A stretch of DNA of 18,542 bases from an uncultured Mycoplasmatota bacterium (GCA_900551455.1 URVV01000018.1:1-18542); one strand, 5' to 3'; shown: positions 6,164 through 14,225, numbered from the stretch's first letter. Notes: generated by a model from the sequence alone, not told the origin. A program made the numbers and translations.

Positions 6164-8185
6164 GTGTATAGTAAAGAGGTAGCGGAAAGGGTTATAAATT
6201 ATATTAGTAATAGAGATCAAAAATGGGCTACTTATGAGAAAATCAATATGAATGTTGGTAATGAAAATCTTGGGGAGACATTAGCTAGAATGGTTAAGAT
6301 AGGAGATTTAACTTTTTTTGGTAAGAAATACAGAGTAAGTAATAGTGAGATACGAGAAGGAGTTGTATCTGTTACTAAAAATGGAATTAAACAAATTAAA
6401 ACTGATAATGGTAAGGCTATTCCTTTATCTGTTAATTCTTTTTATAATGTGCTTTCTGGAGATAAGGTTAAGTATAGAATTATTGATAAAGAAGCATATG
6501 TTAGAGAAATTGTTGATAGAAGATTTACAGAACAAGTATTTGAAGTAGTATTTGTTAATGGAAAAAAAGCTTTGGAGTATACTCAAGGTAATTATTCTTT
6601 AAAAGTTAATTCAGATTCTTTAAGGGATTATTCGATTGGAGAGTATGTACTTGTTAATGTTAGTAAACCGGGATATGAAAAAATTATTAAAAGAATTGGT
6701 AATACTAGTGATCCTAATAATAGAGATATTATATTAGCTTATAATCACGGATTTGATAATGAGTATGATGAGGATTATTTGAGGGAATTAGCTAATATTA
6801 AGACTGATATTAATGAGGAAATTTTGGCTAATAGAGAGGATTATCGTGGTGAGGAAGCAATTACTATTGATTGTTATAATACTAGAGATATGGATGATGC
6901 AGTTTGGGTAAAGAAACTGGAAAATGGTAATTGGTTATATCGTTGTCATATTGCTTCAATTTCTGAGTTTATTCCTTTTGGAGGAGCAATATTTAGAAAG
7001 GCTTTAAAAAGAGGTTATAGTGTTTATACTAGAAAGTCAGTCTTTCCCCTATTCCATTATGTTATTAGTAATGGGATATGTTCTCTTAATCCGGGAGAAG
7101 ATAGACTTACTAAGACAATAACTTTAGAGATTGATAATAAAGGGAATGTTATTAATAAGAAACTTACATATGGGGTTATTAATTCAAGGAAGAAAATGTC
7201 TTATGCAGAATGTGATAAGGTTTATCTTGGAGATGAGACAGTTGACAAGAGTTATTTGCCTTATAGAGACTTATTGTTTCATTTAAAAGAATTAGCTGAT
7301 ATTTTGGGAGATAATTTAAAACGTCACGGGAAAATTGAGTTATATATTCCTGTTCCTAATATTAAGACTGATGATTTGGGACAGCCAATTAATGATGCGA
7401 AAATTGATGGACCGATATTTAGAAAAGTCATTGAGTATTTAATGATTTATGCGAATATGGCTTATACGGAAATATTGGATGAAGAAAAGTTGCCATTATG
7501 GTTTCGTAATCACGTTAGTTCTGATGAAAAGACCATTAGTTCTTGTATTGCAAAGATTAAAAATTATGGATATGATACTTCTATTTATGATAAAACAAAA
7601 AATTTACAGTTATTCTTAGCATCTTTTGTAAATAATCCAGCGGATTATCAAATTATTTCAGGAATTATTTTGAGTGGATTTCATATGGCTAATATTGGAT
7701 ATGTTAATCTTGGACATTTTGGATTAGGATTAGATAAGTATTGTCGTTATACTTCTGGTATAAGAAGAGGAGATGACTTTTTAAATCATTATTCAGCAGA
7801 TGCATATATTACTGGAAATACTAATAATATAGATAAATTAAGGAATCTTCAAAAGGTATCTTGTGATTGGTTTAACCGAGCGGAAGTGGAATCTGAGGCG
7901 GTGGAAGCTGAGAGTTTGATTGAAGATATTTTAGATATTGCTGATAGAAATATGTATAATTGCATTGAGGGAATTGTTATAGAGCTTCATTATGATATGG
8001 CTTATGTTAAATTAATTAATGGTGTATATGGTATAGTTCGTAATAATGAGGTAAAACTTAGTGTTGGAGATAAAATTAATGCTAAAATTATTGAAGTTAA
8101 TCATAATAGAAAAGAAGTTTATTTATCTTTCCTTAACTTTATTAAAAAAAGAGGTTCTGGTAAAAGAAGAGTTAGAACAAAATAA
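6164..8185 (+). CDS. RNase II/R-family exoribonuclease paralog
   Basis: A 673-residue RNB-family protein; GTG start at 6164 with AGGAGG 8 nt upstream. Order: an N-terminal winged-helix-like segment (1-60), cold-shock/OB-like regions (about 64-175), the RNB domain (about 215-560), an S1-like domain (about 598-657) and a basic tail (KKRGSGKRRVRTK). The catalytic motif is TIDCYNTRDMDDA, keeping all four Asp (236, 242, 244, 245) that bind Mg2+ in RNase II (D201, D207, D209, D210). The downstream RNA-binding motif is altered: RYTSGIRRGDD (528-538) in place of the usual FTSPIRRYPD. Family members degrade RNA 3' to 5'. It is clearly different from the canonical rnr at 12001-14169, shares the window with it, and has its own promoter and terminator. 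It is probably an active but specialised paralog; its substrate is unknown. Confidence 0.85.
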   Translation: MYSKEVAERVINYISNRDQKWATYEKINMNVGNENLGETLARMVKIGDLTFFGKKYRVSNSEIREGVVSVTKNGIKQIKTDNGKAIPLSVNSFYNVLSGDKVKYRIIDKEAYVREIVDRRFTEQVFEVVFVNGKKALEYTQGNYSLKVNSDSLRDYSIGEYVLVNVSKPGYEKIIKRIGNTSDPNNRDIILAYNHGFDNEYDEDYLRELANIKTDINEEILANREDYRGEEAITIDCYNTRDMDDAVWVKKLENGNWLYRCHIASISEFIPFGGAIFRKALKRGYSVYTRKSVFPLFHYVISNGICSLNPGEDRLTKTITLEIDNKGNVINKKLTYGVINSRKKMSYAECDKVYLGDETVDKSYLPYRDLLFHLKELADILGDNLKRHGKIELYIPVPNIKTDDLGQPINDAKIDGPIFRKVIEYLMIYANMAYTEILDEEKLPLWFRNHVSSDEKTISSCIAKIKNYGYDTSIYDKTKNLQLFLASFVNNPADYQIISGIILSGFHMANIGYVNLGHFGLGLDKYCRYTSGIRRGDDFLNHYSADAYITGNTNNIDKLRNLQKVSCDWFNRAEVESEAVEAESLIEDILDIADRNMYNCIEGIVIELHYDMAYVKLINGVYGIVRNNEVKLSVGDKINAKIIEVNHNRKEVYLSFLNFIKKRGSGKRRVRTK

Positions 8186-8210
8186 AAAGCAACATATAAG
8201 TTGCTTTTTT
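8184..8210 (+). terminator. Terminator fused to the RNase paralog stop codon
   Basis: AAAAAGCAAC (8184-8193) pairs with GTTGCTTTTT (8200-8209) over a 6-nt loop and ends in a T run. The stem begins inside the TAA stop codon. The A-rich left side means it may also stop transcription arriving from yqeY. Confidence 0.88.
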
Positions 8211-8229
8211 GTGTTATAAAACACATCTA

Positions 8230-8302
8230 TATCAAACTATAATTCTTGGGTATTCAAATCTATTTCAGTAAGTGATTACTAGATTTAAAATTATAGTTGA
8301 TA
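8230..8302. repeat. Long multi-stem inverted repeat between convergent genes
   Basis: Three nested inverted repeats share one centre. The outer pair is TATCAAACTATAATT (8230-8244) with AATTATAGTTGATA (8289-8302), one base bulged. The middle is AAATCTA (8256-8262) with TAGATTT (8280-8286). The apex is AGTAA-GTGA-TTACT (8267-8280). It fills the gap between the RNase paralog and yqeY and sits only 5 nt past the yqeY stop. It lacks a U tract, so it is not a standard terminator. It could be a 3' stabilising structure for the rpsU-yqeY message, a miniature mobile repeat or a small RNA. I cannot tell which. Confidence 0.75.
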
Positions 8303-8307
8303 CCAAA

Positions 8308-8757
8308 TTAAAGATTTTGTAGTTTTTCTTTGATGATAGTTGAGACATTACTCATATCAGCTTTTCCTTTTAATTTTGGAGAAACTTCTTTCATTATTAG
8401 TCCCATATCTTTACTACTAGTAGGGTTTACTTTAGTAAAGGCCTCATCAATTATTTTATTTATTTCTTCGATGGAAAGTTGTTCTGGCATATAACCTTCT
8501 AGAAGAGTTATTTCTTTTTGATATTGCTCTACTAGATCTGTACGATTAGCTTTTGAAAATTCTGTAATAGAATCGTTACGCATCTTGATTTGTTTAGCAA
8601 TAACTGCTACAACTTCCTCATCAGTTAAATCTCTTTTTTTATTTATTTTTTCTAGTTGGATGGCCCCTTTGACCATACGAACTACTCCTAGAGAAAAACT
8701 ATCTTTATTCTTCATATAAGAAATCATATCATTATTAATTTGTTCTAATAATGTCAT
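8308..8757 (-). CDS. yqeY: YqeY/GatB-like domain protein
   Basis: A 149-residue protein of the YqeY family: MTLLEQINNDMISYMKNKD at the start, RMVKGAIQLEKINK, then KEITLLEGYMPEQLSIEEI and a C-terminal GLIMKEVSPKLKGKADMSNVS. The domain resembles the tRNA-binding C-terminal domain of GatB, the amidotransferase subunit that makes Gln-tRNA or Asn-tRNA. The role of stand-alone YqeY is not well defined. The ATG at 8757 has AGGAG 7 nt upstream (8765-8769), overlapping the rpsU stop codon; a longer upstream reading in this frame would overlap rpsU and has no family match. The rpsU-yqeY pairing is widely conserved and supports the call. Confidence 0.93.
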   Translation of the reverse strand: MTLLEQINNDMISYMKNKDSFSLGVVRMVKGAIQLEKINKKRDLTDEEVVAVIAKQIKMRNDSITEFSKANRTDLVEQYQKEITLLEGYMPEQLSIEEINKIIDEAFTKVNPTSSKDMGLIMKEVSPKLKGKADMSNVSTIIKEKLQNL

Positions 8758-8767
8758 ATTATCACTC

Positions 8768-8968
8768 CTAGTATTTATTTCTATTTTTGCTATTCTTTCT
8801 TGAGTTAATAGTATTGATTTTCTTTTCTTCTCTTCTTTTTTCTCCTGGCTTTTTGTAACCAAATTCTCTTTCTCTAGCTTTTGAAAGGATACCATCTTTG
8901 GCTGTTTCAGTTTTAAATCTTTTTAATCCGAATTCTAGATTATTATTTTTAATAACTATAGCTGGCAT
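8768..8968 (-). CDS. rpsU: Ribosomal protein bS21
   Basis: A 66-residue basic protein with the bS21 pattern: MPAIVIKNNNLEFGLKRF, then KDGILSKAREREFGYKKPGEKR and a Lys/Arg/Asn-rich tail. bS21 is a late-assembling protein of the 30S platform, near the anti-Shine-Dalgarno end of 16S rRNA. The ATG at 8968 is preceded by a purine-rich GGGAGGG. It is first in a two-gene operon with yqeY, under a good promoter at 9000-9028. The tail is a little different from the usual AARKRKF-type end but the length is normal. Confidence 0.93.
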   Translation of the reverse strand: MPAIVIKNNNLEFGLKRFKTETAKDGILSKAREREFGYKKPGEKRREEKKINTINSRKNSKNRNKY

Positions 8969-8999
8969 TTTATTTCCCTCCCTTCAATATGTCAATTAG

Positions 9000-9028
9000 A
9001 TTATAACAAAAAAATTAGAGATATTCAA
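9000..9028 (-). promoter_or_regulatory. Promoter of rpsU-yqeY
   Basis: On the minus strand TTGAAT (9023-9028), a 17-nt spacer and TATAAT (9000-9005) preceded by TGT. The -35 sits only 4 bp from the smpB terminator stem. Confidence 0.82.
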
Positions 9029-9032
9029 TAGG

Positions 9033-9076
9033 AAAAACACTAAAATTCGACAAAATTAGCGAAATTTAGTGTTTTT
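9033..9076 (-). terminator. smpB terminator with its 5' arm inside the coding sequence
   Basis: On the minus strand AAAAACACTAAATTTCG (9060-9076) pairs with the 17 nt at 9033-9049 with a single mismatch, around a 10-nt loop, and runs into TTTTT. The upstream arm encodes the last residues of SmpB (KNTKFR) and the TAA stop lies in the loop. Confidence 0.82.
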
Positions 9077-9493
9077 GGCCATTTCTCTGGCTAAATCTTT
9101 TTCTTTTAAGACTTGTATTTTATTATAATTCTTTTTTCCACGACAGACTCCTAATAAGAGTTTGGCTTTACTTTTTTTAAAATATATTTTTAATGGTATT
9201 AAGGTATAACCTTCAATATTTACTTTATTGGATATCTTTAGGATTTCTTTTTTGTGGAGAAGTAATTTTCTGGTTCTTGTTTCTTCGTGATTAAAAATAT
9301 TTCCTTGTTTATATGGGGAAATGTGAGTGTTTAGTAAATATATTTCTCCATTTTTAATTATGGCATAGCTATCTTTAAGGTTACAAGCTCCATTTCTTAT
9401 TGATTTTATTTCTGTACCTGTTAAAACGATACCTGTTTCATAAGTTTCATCTATATAATAGTTATAACTAGCTTGTCTATTTATAATTTCCAT
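9056..9493 (-). CDS. smpB: SsrA-binding protein SmpB
   Basis: A 145-residue SmpB: MEIINRQASYNYYIDETYETGIVLTGTEIKSIRNG, then NLKDSYAIIKNGEIYLLNTHISPY, RKLLLHKKEI, and LLLGVCRGKKNYNK near the end. SmpB binds tmRNA and brings it to stalled ribosomes for trans-translation. The ATG at 9493 is chosen because the family starts at about this residue and GGTG lies 6 nt before it; a TTG four codons upstream is in frame but has no better site. Most SmpB are about 150-160 residues, so the C-terminal tail is slightly short. It is last in the rnr-capA-capA-smpB block but also has its own strong promoter. No tmRNA gene is visible downstream, although ssrA often sits next to smpB. Confidence 0.95.
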   Translation of the reverse strand: MEIINRQASYNYYIDETYETGIVLTGTEIKSIRNGACNLKDSYAIIKNGEIYLLNTHISPYKQGNIFNHEETRTRKLLLHKKEILKISNKVNIEGYTLIPLKIYFKKSKAKLLLGVCRGKKNYNKIQVLKEKDLAREMAKNTKFR

Positions 9494-9517
9494 AGTTAGC
9501 ACCAACTTTCTTTGTTT

Positions 9518-9546
9518 AATATATATTAATTATTATTATTTGTCAA
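9518..9546 (-). promoter_or_regulatory. Internal promoter for smpB
   Basis: On the minus strand a perfect TTGACA (9541-9546), a 17-nt spacer and TATATT (9518-9523). It lies in the 56-nt gap after the second capA gene, about 25 nt before the smpB ATG. No terminator separates smpB from the genes upstream, so smpB may be made both from this promoter and by read-through. Confidence 0.82.
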
Positions 9547-9549
9547 GAT

Positions 9550-10788
9550 TTATGATACAAGTGGTACAGTGGTAATTCTTTCATCATCGGAATTAATTAT
9601 TTTAGCATAGGTATTATAAACGTTTTGGTAATTTTTTAAGTGTGATTTTATTTCTTCACTTGAAAATGGTATTACTTCAAACCTACTCCAGTTGGTATAA
9701 TATGTATAGATTAATTCGTTTTCAATATTATCTATTTTGATGGTGGTTTCTCCTTGGTAGACTGTTTTGGTGATTTCTAGTGAGGACATTAATCCTACCA
9801 TACATTTATAATTGGTACAGGTACTTTGGTTTTGGTATTGAGCGGAAATGAAATTTCCTAGGGAGTAAAAGACAAGAGTATTATTTATCCATTTTACTGG
9901 TTGAATGACGTGAGGATGGGTACCTATAATTATGTCTACCCCATTATCTGATAGATACTTTGCCATATCTTCTTCATATTCAGTTGGAATATGGGTATAT
10001 TCTACTCCCCAGTGCATAGCAACAATTAGGACATCAACTTTATCTCTAATATTTAAAATATCATTTTTTACTTTTTCTTTGTAAGATTCATATTTTGCTT
10101 TATTATTGGTTGGCCATACATTTACTAGATATTCATTTTCGACGGGCATACCATTAGTTCCATAAGTATAATTTAACATAGCATAAGTAATACCATTTTT
10201 TTCTAGAACTTTACTTTCGATTGCTTGTTTTTCTTCAGCTGAGGAGTAACTTCCTACTGCTTGGACATTTTCTTGTTTATTCCAATATTCACGGGATAAT
10301 AGAATGCCCTTTTTTCCTCTATCGGCGGTATGATTGGTGGCTAGACTTACTAGATTGAAGCCCGCGTCAAGCATTGCATCACCAACTTCTTGAGGAGAAT
10401 TAAAGGTTGGATAGTCTGATAGGCCAATAGATGTTCCTCCTAGAATGGTTTCTTGGTTATAGTAAGCAATATCATAACCAGTTACTTTTTCTTTTATTAG
10501 TTTTATTTGAGGTTTAAAATCATATCCTTTGTAATTAGCTAATCGATTGGCATCACGATAAACGCTACTATGGATTAGAGCATCCCCTACCATTATAAGA
10601 TTGGCTTTATACTCTTTGGGTTTTTCTATTTCTACTGGAGGTTTTACTTGGTTGTTACTGATAGGATGATTATTTCTCAAAAGATAACTTGCTCCAAAAG
10701 TAAGAAGAGCTATTAGAGTAAGAATAATGGTAACTATTAAAATAATGTTTTTAGTTTTTAATTTTACTTTTCTTTTTCTTTTTGACAT
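9550..10788 (-). CDS. CapA-family metallophosphatase-fold protein, membrane anchored (copy 2)
   Basis: A 412-residue CapA-type protein: a basic N-terminus (MSKRKRKVKLK), one hydrophobic segment (about 14-36), a Pro/Lys/Glu linker, and a CapA-fold domain. Metal-site motifs are LIMVGDALIH (D69), YNQETILGG, SLATNHTADRG, AMHWGVEYTH and GTHPHVIQP. A Cys pair in STCTNYKC near the C-terminus could form a disulfide. The domain is expected outside the membrane. CapA/PgsA proteins serve in poly-gamma-glutamate export, but the synthetase genes (capB, capC) are absent here, so a different surface role is likely. It is a tandem copy of the next gene upstream, starting 14 nt after that stop, with almost the same domain sequence and a diverged anchor and linker. 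Confidence 0.88.
   Translation of the reverse strand: MSKRKRKVKLKTKNIILIVTIILTLIALLTFGASYLLRNNHPISNNQVKPPVEIEKPKEYKANLIMVGDALIHSSVYRDANRLANYKGYDFKPQIKLIKEKVTGYDIAYYNQETILGGTSIGLSDYPTFNSPQEVGDAMLDAGFNLVSLATNHTADRGKKGILLSREYWNKQENVQAVGSYSSAEEKQAIESKVLEKNGITYAMLNYTYGTNGMPVENEYLVNVWPTNNKAKYESYKEKVKNDILNIRDKVDVLIVAMHWGVEYTHIPTEYEEDMAKYLSDNGVDIIIGTHPHVIQPVKWINNTLVFYSLGNFISAQYQNQSTCTNYKCMVGLMSSLEITKTVYQGETTIKIDNIENELIYTYYTNWSRFEVIPFSSEEIKSHLKNYQNVYNTYAKIINSDDERITTVPLVS
10478..10554. repeat. 77-bp segment identical between the two capA genes
   Basis: Positions 10478-10554 are identical base for base, synonymous sites included, to 11725-11801; a further 29 or so bp beside it differ at only one or two positions. 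Both segments encode the same part of the CapA domain (around GYDFKPQIKLIKEKVTG). Other parts of the two genes differ at many silent sites. Confidence 0.9.
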
Positions 10789-10802
10789 TTTTATACTCCT
10801 TT

Positions 10803-12041
10803 TTAATTTGTTAATGGTACTGTGGCGATGGTTTCATCATCAGTTTCAATTATTTTAGCATATTTTTTATAAATGGTTTGATAATCTTTTAAGTGTGATT
10901 TTATTTCTTCTCTTGAAAATGGTATTACGTAAAAGTCTTTATAATTGTGGTGATAGGTATAAATTAATTCATTTTTTATGTTGTCTATTTTAATGGTACT
11001 TTCTCCAAGATAAGTTGTTTTAGTGATATCTAATGAGGACATTAGGCCAATGTTGCATCGATAATCACTACAAATGGAGGATGTTTGTCCGGAGATAAAG
11101 TTTCCTAGGGAATAGAAGACAAGAGTGTTATTTACCCATTTTATTGGCTGAATGACGTGGGGATGGGTACCTATTATTATATCTACTCCTAAGGTACTTA
11201 AGTAATTAGCAATTTTTTCTTCGATGGCGGTGGGAGTATGAGTATATTCTCTACCCCAGTGCATAGCAACGATTAAGACATCGACTTTATCTCTTAAATT
11301 ATTAATATCATTTTCAACAATTTTTTTATATGACTCATATGATTCGGTATCACTCCATAAGTTTATTAAATATGATTTTCCTTTTGGTACGGGAATACCA
11401 TTAGTTCCGTAAGTATAATTTAACATAGCATAAGTAATGCCATTTTTTTCTAGGATTTTACTTTCAATTGTTTGTTTTTCTTCAGTTGAGGAGTAACTTC
11501 CTACTGCTTGAACATTTTTTTGCTTATTCCAATATTCACGAGATGATAAGACGCCCTTTTCACCAATATCTAAGGTATGGTTAGTGGCTAAACTTACAAG
11601 ATTAAAGCCGGCATCAAGCATTGCGTCACCAACTTCTTGGGGAGAGTTAAAAGCAGGATAACTGGATAGTCCTAAAGTAGTTCCTCCTAGTATGGTTTCT
11701 TGGTTATAGTAAGCAATATCATATCCAGTTACTTTTTCTTTTATTAGTTTTATTTGAGGTTTAAAATCATATCCTTTGTAATTAGCTAATCGATTGGCAT
11801 CTTGATAAACGCTATTATGAATTAGAGCATCTCCTACCATTATAAGACTTATTTTAGATATTTCTTCTTTAGGAGTGTTTATTGATTGATTAGGATTAGA
11901 ATTGTTTGTTAATGAATTTGTTTTATGATATTTATTATATATTGAGTAACTGATAAGAGAGATTATTATAATAGAAATAATAATGAAGAAAATAAGAATT
12001 TTACTTTTTATGACTCTTTTTCTTTTGTTCCTTCTTGACAT
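10803..12041 (-). CDS. CapA-family metallophosphatase-fold protein, membrane anchored (copy 1)
   Basis: A 412-residue paralog of the gene downstream. Basic N-terminus (MSRRNKRKRVIKSK), hydrophobic helix (about 15-35), Asn/Ser-rich linker (40-62), then the CapA domain with D71 (LIMVGDALIH), N113/E115 (YNQE), N153/H154 (ATNHTLD), H260 (AMHWG) and H292/H294 (GTHPH). A Cys pair appears in SSICSDYRC. The ATG at 12041 has AAAGGAG 9 nt upstream (12051-12057), inside rnr; the first 41 bp overlap the end of rnr in another frame, so both products have Lys/Arg-rich ends written in the same DNA. The pair with the downstream copy looks like a tandem duplication. As for copy 2, a poly-gamma-glutamate role is not supported by context. 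Confidence 0.88.
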   Translation of the reverse strand: MSRRNKRKRVIKSKILIFFIIISIIIISLISYSIYNKYHKTNSLTNNSNPNQSINTPKEEISKISLIMVGDALIHNSVYQDANRLANYKGYDFKPQIKLIKEKVTGYDIAYYNQETILGGTTLGLSSYPAFNSPQEVGDAMLDAGFNLVSLATNHTLDIGEKGVLSSREYWNKQKNVQAVGSYSSTEEKQTIESKILEKNGITYAMLNYTYGTNGIPVPKGKSYLINLWSDTESYESYKKIVENDINNLRDKVDVLIVAMHWGREYTHTPTAIEEKIANYLSTLGVDIIIGTHPHVIQPIKWVNNTLVFYSLGNFISGQTSSICSDYRCNIGLMSSLDITKTTYLGESTIKIDNIKNELIYTYHHNYKDFYVIPFSREEIKSHLKDYQTIYKKYAKIIETDDETIATVPLTN

Positions 12042-14169
12042 TATTTTTTTCTCCTTTGGGGATAGATTTTGAAATGGTAGTGTTTATTAATTCAAAATCA
12101 ACTTGAGCAGTTTCTCTTGATGCTTTGATTACTTCGACATATACCCTATCGCCATACATATATCTTGTTTTAGTGTTTTTGCCAAAGATGGTATTTAATT
12201 CTTTGTTATAGATGTAATAGTCTCCTTTTAGAGAGTCTAGACGAATAAGGCCTTCGACGGTGTTTGGTAATTCAACAAAGATTCCAAATTCACACACTCC
12301 ACTGACGTTACCATAGAAGCGTTCGCCAATATGATCTTCCATATATTCAGCTTTTTTCATTTTTTCAACATCTCTTTCACAATTTATAGCGTCTTGTTCT
12401 TTTTTGGATGTTTGAATGGAAATGTCAAATAATTTATTTTTCCAATAATTTATTGTTCGAGGTGTTAATGCTTCGCTATATTCTTTTACTAGTCTATGAA
12501 GGGTTAAGTCAGGGTATCTTCGGATTGGGGATGTAAAATGGGAATATCTTTTTGAGGCAATACCAAAATGGCCAATATTAATATCTGAATATTTAGCTTT
12601 AGCCATTGTTTGAATAGCTAAGGTATTTAAGATTACTTCATCATCTTTGCCTTTAAAGGTTTTTAAAAGATGCTGATAGTCAAAATTTCTAAATTTATTA
12701 ATATCTGCTTTAATGTTGTAACCTTTGATATTTAAAAATTTAATAAACATTTGGAGTTTTTCTTTGTTTGGCTTGTCGTGAACGCGATATATTCCTGGTA
12801 CACCCATATCTTCAATAAATCCAGCAACGGTTTCATTGGCGATTATCATAAAGTTTTCTATTAATTTTTCACCAGTTCTTTGACTTCTTAATTCAATTTT
12901 ATATGGGTGGCATTTTTCATCAACCAGGATTTTTGGTTCTGGACGATTAAATTCAACATATCCGTGATTTATCATTTTTTTACGGATAATGTTAGATAAT
13001 TCATTCATTAATTTTAAACTTTTGACATATGGTTCATAGCCTTTTGGAGTGGTGTTTTCTTCAAGAATTTGATTAACGCAATTATATGTCATTTGTTTAC
13101 GACTTTTTATTACAGATGGCTTTATTTGATATTTTATTACATATCCTTTAGTATTTATTTGCATAATACACGATAAGGCTAGTCTATCAACGCCAGGGTT
13201 TAGGGAACAGATACCGTTAGATAATTTATGTGGCAACATTGGAATTACACGGTCTACTAAATATACACTAGTTCCTCTATTGTAGGCATCTTCATCAATG
13301 ATACTTTCTTTTTTTACGTAGTGAGAGACATCGGCGATATGTACTCCTAATTCATAGACGTCATTAGATATTTTAGCAATACTGATAGCATCATCAATAT
13401 CTTTGGTGTCATCACCATCTATTGTAAAAATTTCTTTGTCTCTTAAATCTAATCGTCCTTCATACTCTTCTTTTGCTACTTCAGTGGGAATTTTTTCAAC
13501 GGCGTTTAAAACTTCTTCTGAATAGGTGGGATCAAAATCATATTGATATACATACGATAAGATGTCAACTCCAACATCGTTTTTATGGCCAATAATTTTT
13601 AAGATTTCTCCATAGTAACGGTTACCATCTTGAATGGGTCTAGTTAATACTTTGTGACCGGCAACGGCTCCTTTGGTTAAGTTACTAGGGATAAAAATAT
13701 CAATGTATCCTGATTTATCTGGCTTAACATAACATTCGTTACTACTGGTATAGTATACTTCTCCGACTAAGTTCGTCTCATCGTGTTTTAAGATACGAAC
13801 TATTTTTCCTTCTCTGGTAGATTTATTGATAATTTCGACAATTACTGTATCATTGTTACGGCCATCAGATAGATTGGCTCCATTTACATAAATATCATCC
13901 TCATTAAATTGGGGTTCTAGAACTACAAAGCCATATCCTTTAGGATTTACTAGTAGTTTTCCAGTTTTGAAATTAGTATTTTCTATTAAGGTATATCTTT
14001 TTTTCTTTTCACTATAATATAGTTTCCCCTCTTGACATAGTTTATTTAAAATGGTTTCTAGGCTAACATATTCTTCGATAGTTGTTAATCCTAAAAAATC
14101 ATTTATTTCTATACTTGTAAGTGATGTATTTCTTTTTTCTTTTAATAATTTTAAAATTGTTTCTTCCAT
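12001..14169 (-). CDS. rnr: Ribonuclease R
   Basis: A 722-residue canonical RNase R. Order: winged-helix domain (1-62), cold-shock domain 1 (about 68-115, KLLVNPKGYGFVVLE), cold-shock domain 2 (about 135-195), the RNB catalytic domain (about 240-600) with TIDGDDTKDIDDA holding D251, D257, D259 and D260, the SHFTSPIRRYPDL motif (543-555), an S1 domain (about 615-695) and a Lys-rich tail (KKEQKKKSHKK). It degrades structured RNA 3' to 5' and works with SmpB-tmRNA in clearing defective messages. AAAGGA lies 9 nt before the ATG and a good promoter is at 14197-14225. It leads a block ending in smpB, its frequent neighbour, with two capA genes in between. Its last 41 bp are shared with capA copy 1. 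Confidence 0.96.
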   Translation of the reverse strand: MEETILKLLKEKRNTSLTSIEINDFLGLTTIEEYVSLETILNKLCQEGKLYYSEKKKRYTLIENTNFKTGKLLVNPKGYGFVVLEPQFNEDDIYVNGANLSDGRNNDTVIVEIINKSTREGKIVRILKHDETNLVGEVYYTSSNECYVKPDKSGYIDIFIPSNLTKGAVAGHKVLTRPIQDGNRYYGEILKIIGHKNDVGVDILSYVYQYDFDPTYSEEVLNAVEKIPTEVAKEEYEGRLDLRDKEIFTIDGDDTKDIDDAISIAKISNDVYELGVHIADVSHYVKKESIIDEDAYNRGTSVYLVDRVIPMLPHKLSNGICSLNPGVDRLALSCIMQINTKGYVIKYQIKPSVIKSRKQMTYNCVNQILEENTTPKGYEPYVKSLKLMNELSNIIRKKMINHGYVEFNRPEPKILVDEKCHPYKIELRSQRTGEKLIENFMIIANETVAGFIEDMGVPGIYRVHDKPNKEKLQMFIKFLNIKGYNIKADINKFRNFDYQHLLKTFKGKDDEVILNTLAIQTMAKAKYSDINIGHFGIASKRYSHFTSPIRRYPDLTLHRLVKEYSEALTPRTINYWKNKLFDISIQTSKKEQDAINCERDVEKMKKAEYMEDHIGERFYGNVSGVCEFGIFVELPNTVEGLIRLDSLKGDYYIYNKELNTIFGKNTKTRYMYGDRVYVEVIKASRETAQVDFELINTTISKSIPKGEKNNVKKEQKKKSHKK

Positions 14170-14196
14170 CCTTTTTTATCCTTTCATTCTAAAAGT

Positions 14197-14225
14197 ATTA
14201 TAACAAAACTAGAAATATAAGTAAA
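14197..14225 (-). promoter_or_regulatory. Promoter of the rnr-capA-capA-smpB block
   Basis: On the minus strand TTTACT (14220-14225), a 17-nt spacer and TATAAT (14197-14202) with TGT directly before it (extended -10). It ends 27 nt before the rnr ATG. Confidence 0.75.

Noticed and set aside
8758..8895. Longer YqeY with about 46 extra N-terminal residues
   Set aside because: The extension overlaps rpsU in another frame, has no family match, and AGGAG lies directly before the ATG at 8757.
8969..9055. A tmRNA gene next to smpB
   Set aside because: The gap holds only the smpB terminator and the rpsU promoter; no tRNA-like ends or tag sequence are visible and the space is too short.
9550..12041. 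A poly-gamma-glutamate capsule locus
   Set aside because: Two CapA-like genes are present but no CapB/PgsB ligase or CapC/PgsC; only the metallophosphatase-fold proteins occur.
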